A stretch of 64,000 bases of DNA from contig NC_064000.1 in assembly GCF_932276165.1 (NCBI RefSeq), positions 3,348,001-3,412,000 of the forward strand, given 5' to 3'. The DNA is from Plutella xylostella (Eukaryota > Arthropoda > Insecta > Lepidoptera > Plutellidae). The position numbers and the translations under genes were made by a program. Under the pieces are notes generated by a model that ran no database searches, was not told the DNA's origin, and saw only the letters and a list, made by a program, of their open reading frames with translations. Below, piece by piece: positions 60,001 to 64,000 of this stretch. Positions within the stretch are counted from its first letter, which is position 1, and each line of letters starts with the position of its first letter.

Positions 60001-62819
60001 CATCGCATATCTTATCCCTAGATGGCGCTAGGAACGCTGTATCCCTACTGGCATTGGAAAGTATTTAAAAAACTCACCTATATCTAAGTTTGACTAATTT
60101 CATGTTGTAGACCTCGATCATCTTGAGCCGCTGCGCTACGGGGTCGAAGATCAGGCGGACCCCGTCTAGAGGCATGTTGATCACCAGGTCTACTGCTAGA
60201 GGGTTCTGGGAATGAAGAGGACAGGATTTTTAGACAAGGTGATTTATGCTGATGCTGGATAGGCAGAAATGATGGAATGCGGAAGTATGGGCTGATTCCT
60301 GCAATGTGACGTTGTTGAAAAATATGTTGCTTAAGGCGGATTTTACAATGGTTAGTTAAATGTTAGGTATATGACGAATAAAATTGTTGGTATCACTGTC
60401 TTCAGACACGACAGCATCATAACTTATTCCCCAGATTTTTATCTGGTTATAAAAAATCTGCAACTTCTAACATCAATATAGGTACATGTATACGCGGATA
60501 TTACACCCGTGCTATGATTCGTCACTGCATCGGCGTGTACGAAAAGAGTGACGCATTAGCTGTGTGTACATTAAAAGTGTATTAAGTAAGGTGAAGTGCG
60601 GTAATTGCAACTATCCGGTAATTGCAACTAACTTCAATAACTCCCTCTAGAGTTACTTCATTGTAAAACGACAGACTAAAATCAATTTTACATCATAAAA
60701 GTTCTACCCAAAAATGTGGATGGCGCTGATAGCTCAAGAATTGTGGGAGTTATAAAGCTTTTTGTCATCGGCCATTCTGAGTCTGCTGGAGTCGGATGGA
60801 CATGGCGTGCATTTTTATTTTATAAAATAGTTTTTAGTGGTTCCTCGCAAGGTTTTTCCAAAAAAAAGTAAAAACTAATAACGGTAAGTCATTTTGTATG
60901 TATTTGTTTTATTCTAACACGATTGTTTTCCGAGTTTTCTGTGTAGTTACATTTACCAGACAAAAAATGCAAAGTCTGGTAAATGCAACTATTTTGCAGT
61001 TTTTAGGGTGGTTACAATTAGCTGCCAATTTTTGTATGAAATTGGAAAAAGCCAGTGATGGGGCAGTGAACATGAATATATCGATACAATCACTAATAAT
61101 ATAACACACAAATAAGAATAAAAGTTAAGCATACATTTTTTTAGAAAACCTGCAAAATTCCACCCGGCATCCTGCCTGCGGTAAATTCCGAAAACTTTCC
61201 AAAAAAATTGTAAAAAGGCTGTTTGATTAAACATAAGTAAGATATTTAATGTTGATTAATAAAAATATAGCTATTAATTTTTATCCCCGAGTTTTATTCT
61301 GCTACCATGGTCTTCTTGGCTTGTCGATGGCAGACACTACATGACTGTCGATAAAATTACGATAAAGTTCCCATCACTATTTTTGAGAAATTAGTTGCAA
61401 TTACCAGACCCACGGCTAAACAGTAGTTTCATGCGAAATTGGTCGTAGTTACAAGGAGATAAGTGCCACAATCCTATGAATATTCTCTTAGTCTTTGTGT
61501 TTCAAATACACAATATACACCACACATAGAAAAATATGGAGATAAAACGATTAGTTGCAATTACCCGCCAGGAGGGGTAATTGCAACTATTTCTGCCTTT
61601 GCCGGAACTTTTGGCAATAGCTCTTTATTCTTCAGAGTTTTTCTTTGTCATGATAGTAGAATAAAATCTACATAAAATTTTGACTTTGGCATGATTTTAC
61701 AGTAATACTATTTCCTTATATATAAAGAATTATCAGATGATGAAGTTACGACTTCAATATTTTTAGTTGCAATTACCGCACTTCACCTTACGTCCGGCGC
61801 ATCCTAGGCTATCGACGATTGGAGCTAGTTTAGGTAAGCCCCAGTTTCATCATACTCGGTTAGATCATAACCAGGGATTACTTGTTGACTTTTAACACAT
61901 CTGTCAAGAATTTAATATCAAGATGACGTATAATTGATGAACTTATCCCATGTTATGATCTACTTAGGGCTGATAAACGTTACCTGAGGAATAATTCTTA
62001 TGCTGTCACATCTGAATATTTGTATTAGACAGTGACAGCAACAATTGACAACATTTCAAAATTTTATACAGTTGAAATTCGAAAACCATTTAGAGATATG
62101 GCTCTAATATTCACAAAAAAAAATGTTTCCGATTTTTCTATTGATTTATTTCAGAGAAAAACATAAAAATCTAAATTATCATTCGTGACATCACGATGTG
62201 GCATAATAATTAAACGCGCTTTTACTTCTAAAACATGAACAAAAAAAAACATGTTATGTCACTTTGACAATGACAATGACAAACGTCACTCAAATGTCTG
62301 TCACTTTTATGTGTCCTTGTCAATGACGGAAGTTTGTGATTGGTCCTTGCCACAAAATAAAGTTGAAGTTGAAGTTGATTGGTCCTTTGTTCATGTCAAG
62401 TTAATGTCATCCAACTTTTTTTTTTAGGTTAGGCAGGCAACGAAAATATTTTTATCCAAAGCCTCGACGTGACGTCAATCATACTATAAATATTTTGAAC
62501 TTTGAAATTAAAAAAATATATTAAAACATAGAAATATTAAGAAATAAAAAAATACGGGTCATCTAAATTTGTGATATCTCGTCGAAAATAAAATAAAATC
62601 GGTGAGCATTTTATTTGAAATGTTGTCAATTTTATTCCTCAGATAACGTTTATCTGACCATTGAAAAATCAGCCCTTAATCGAGTATGATGAAACTGGGG
62701 CTAATACTTTCAAAATGATTGAAAAAATGGTCTTACCTGATCACTATAAAGTACTTGTACGCCTCTGATTGTGCCCACTTGGCTCTGTATGATGGCCACC
62801 GACTGCGAGAAATGCATCC
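53477..62819 (-). CDS. PHAF1: PHAF1 / UPF0183 family protein, 5' end outside window
   Basis: Nine minus-strand exons, all GT-AG and in phase: 62819-62737, 60205-60078, 59666-59507, 58863-58768, 58273-58132, 57281-57073, 54895-54771, 54232-54040 and 53560-53477. They encode about 406 residues. Family-defining stretches are QVLYSDQ, INMPLDGVRLIFDPVAQRLK, FGATHPGLYDSQRHLFALNF, RGLSFYFPVDSKFQ, FGDSCEAVARALGAPARLFF, KAEDKMRIH, DYFFNYFTLGL, VKKFVLHTNYPGHYNFN and NPFGSTFCYNYQDLIFE. Human PHAF1 (C16orf70) and fly CG7083 share these in order. PHAF1 binds membranes and takes part in autophagosome/phagophore assembly. The first exon, which should encode the LGM-type N-terminus, lies beyond 64000. Introns are crowded with repeats. 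Confidence 0.95.
54678..54730 (-). repeat. Duplicated end of a PHAF1 exon with its own donor
   Basis: About 50 bp repeat the end of the exon at 54771, 93 bp downstream in the intron. Only two or so differences appear in the exonic part. The copied donor reads GACAA/GTTAGT against the true GACAA/GTGAGT. No good acceptor precedes it. Confidence 0.85.
55763..56309. mobile_element. Lepidopteran interspersed repeat with AGACGG run
   Basis: It begins AAACCGGCCAAGTGCGAGTC, then GGGTTCCGTAGC. It ends GCTACGGAACCCTAAAA after a (GACAGACG)n run near 56234-56258. These blocks define a very common moth and butterfly repeat. It has subterminal inverted GGTTCCGTAGC ends and no coding capacity. Confidence 0.75.
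56424..57050 (+). mobile_element. Non-autonomous Helitron carrying a minisatellite
   Basis: The 5' end TCTATATAATAAAAATGAAT and the 3' end AAGTTCGCCGGGTCAGCTAG match the terminal blocks of insect Helitrons (5' TC, 3' CTAG). It sits between A (56423) and T (57051), as expected for Helitron insertion. No Rep/helicase gene. About 450 bp of its interior is a tandem repeat. Confidence 0.85.
56552..57010 (+). repeat. 10-bp minisatellite (GTAGGGTAGT)n
   Basis: Some 45 units of GTAGGGTAGT, with blocks of GTAGG and GTGGGGTAGT variants, lie inside the Helitron. Regular GGG runs give it G-quadruplex potential. It is not the insect telomere repeat (TTAGG). Confidence 0.95.
57425..58131 (-). repeat. Degenerate repeats of a PHAF1 exon end and donor
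   Basis: On the minus strand, units built on TTCAC..ACG/GTA..GTAGTTCCGAG and ATAGATGGCG recur near 57440, 57500, 57565, 57650 and 57850. They match the true junction at 58132 (TTCACCGACG/GTATGACGTAG) and the first ~45 bp of its intron. Spacing is irregular and copies diverge strongly. An inverted pair around 57905-58075 (TTCTGAAGGCAGAAATTTTA) marks a separate foldback between copies. Confidence 0.65.
58655..58750 (-). mobile_element. LINE 3' tail, antisense
   Basis: Minus strand: CTTAGCAATAAGACCGCCTA followed by a short AT-rich 3' UTR and an AATAAAG-like signal. Same family as the copy at 63640-63866. Confidence 0.6.
58866..58995 (-). mobile_element. LINE 3' tail ending in (GATA)n at a splice acceptor
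   Basis: Minus strand: TTTTAGTGATAAGACCGCC, AT-rich UTR, AATAAAGAAT, then (CTAT)n. The (CTAT)n run ends at the CCCCAG acceptor of the PHAF1 exon starting at 58863. Confidence 0.75.
60589..61788. mobile_element. 1.2-kb DNA element with AGGTGAAGTGCGGTAATTGC ends
   Basis: Terminal inverted repeats of about 25 bp, flanked by TA. The terminal block GTAATTGCAACTA recurs several times inside in both orientations (about 60622, 60977, 61389, 61554, 61577). No transposase frame. TA duplication points to a Tc1/mariner or pogo-type mobiliser. Confidence 0.8.
61838..62701. mobile_element. 864-bp DNA element, TAA duplication (PIF/Harbinger-like)
   Basis: Inverted ends GCCCCAGTTTCATCATACTC flanked by TAA on both sides. 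A second inverted pair with GATAAACGTTA lies inward. A 3-bp TAA duplication is typical of PIF/Harbinger. It is non-autonomous and sits right beside the PHAF1 exon at 62737. Confidence 0.7.
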
Positions 62820-64000
62820 CTGGAACATAAACAAACATTTTATTGACATAGAGCAAAATAATACAAAATGGTCTTCTGGGCGGATTTCTACAGGCAGTGT
62901 ACCTATCTAATAAATAAAATCACACATGCACGCATTCAATTCTAAATTAATAAAATAAATTGGTACCATGGTGAAGAGGAGTTAGATTACACTGGTAGTT
63001 AAGTGCGAAGGTATAATACGCTGGGATTCAAACCCTCGTTCTTTACTTTGAGAGAGAAGTGATCTCACTCGATACGCCAGTGGGTAGGAAATAATAATAA
63101 TACATTTAACGATAACTTCGACTTCATCATCATCAGTCCATGATCACCTACTGCTGGAGGACCTCCCAGACACCACACTACACCCCGTCCTTGGCCTTCC
63201 TCATCTACCCACCGGCTACCTGTCTCGCCTCATTTATCACTTGGGACAAGGCAACTCATCTCAACAGCGTTGCATTCAATTTCATATGTAGTGAAACTCG
63301 GTCGGTCAAGAGAACGTAGTGGAGGGCGTCCCACGCTACTTTTATCTGTCCGGTCTACACTAGAGAATTCGGATAATATCGGTAAAAAAAAACCACGATC
63401 AGTCATAGCTAAATCAGCTACATACCTACTAAGTATCGAAACTAAATCGAAATTATATCACACTTTATTTTGACTGATAATATTCAAGGTCGGATTACGC
63501 AAAACAACTATCTCATGTCAACAACCTGTTTACGTTATAGAGAAGTATATTTTTTTCGCGAATCGCTTAATTCTATTATTATTATCACTACGCGACTCCT
63601 ACGCATTTCCTTCAAGGTCAATGTCGGATGGCATCGACTGTATTTAGGTGAAGGAAAACATGATGAGGAAATCTGTCTTGTTGTGCTCAGTGCTACTTTA
63701 GGTAATCCTATGACGCAATTAGGATTAGGATCTCTCAGGTTGCCTGTAAGAGATCGCTATTAGCGATAAGGCCGCCTATTGTGCATTGCTCCTAGTTTAT
63801 AGGTATTCTTTGTATGTTTTTAATATTTAAGTATGGTGACCAATAAAAATACATTCTATTCTATTAAGTATATTCTCTCAGGCACAGATATTGTATCTTC
63901 AGATAGATATTTATCAGATAAAGGTTACAGATAGTGAGTTAGCCAGGAATCGAACCAGGAACTATTCAGTTGGTGACTTACACCATGCACAAACTGTTGT
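62820..64000. other. PHAF1 intron running off the right edge
   Basis: No PHAF1 first exon was found. An antisense LINE tail fragment lies near 63125-63180. A LINE 3' end (plus) spans about 63640-63866, with 'ggtgaaggaaaacatgatga', AGCGATAAGGCCGCC and AATAAAAATACATTCTATTC. Confidence 0.55.

Overview
This is eukaryotic nuclear DNA, very probably from a moth or butterfly. It is AT-rich with GC-rich exons, GT-AG introns and conserved animal genes. It also carries interspersed repeats typical of Lepidoptera: a tRNA-headed SINE, LINE 3' tails ending in GATGATGAT or GATAAGGCCGCC, a Helitron ending in GCTAG, a repeat carrying 'GGTTCCGTAGC' ends and an AGACGG run, and many foldback MITEs. No bacterial genes, rRNA genes or CRISPR arrays were seen.

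Five host genes can be rebuilt exon by exon. (1) A d4/DPF family BAF-complex subunit, minus strand, 2040-12343; its PHD exons lie left of the window, and an 84-codon read-through end at 1786 may make a short isoform. (2) NF-YC, plus strand, 12980-18625, complete, head-to-head with d4. (3) A large SYCP2-like meiotic axis protein, minus strand, 19417-29989, 14 exons, about 1811 residues, tail-to-tail with NF-YC. (4) Ceramide glucosyltransferase, plus strand, single coding exon, 30999-32192, head-to-head with the SYCP2-like gene. (5) PHAF1 (UPF0183), minus strand, 53477-62819; its first coding exon lies right of the window.

Between genes 4 and 5 (about 32.5-53.4 kb) no host gene was found. That stretch holds an intact Tc1-type transposon (37584-39230), an intact Ty3/gypsy LTR retrotransposon of CsRn1/Kabuki type on the minus strand (39396-44411), and many MITE, SINE and LINE fragments.

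The most unusual observation is a recurring structure. At four exon/intron junctions in three unrelated genes (NF-YC exon 4, SYCP2-like exon 6, and two PHAF1 exons), the end of the exon together with its 5' splice site has been copied in tandem into the downstream intron. The number of extra copies ranges from one to about eight. Other points are a candidate half-PHD d4 isoform parallel to vertebrate DPF3a, four CCAAT boxes in the NF-YC promoter, a GGGAAAA frameshift site joining gag and pol, and a LINE tail that supplies the tract before a PHAF1 splice acceptor. All calls come from reading the sequence; no searches were run.
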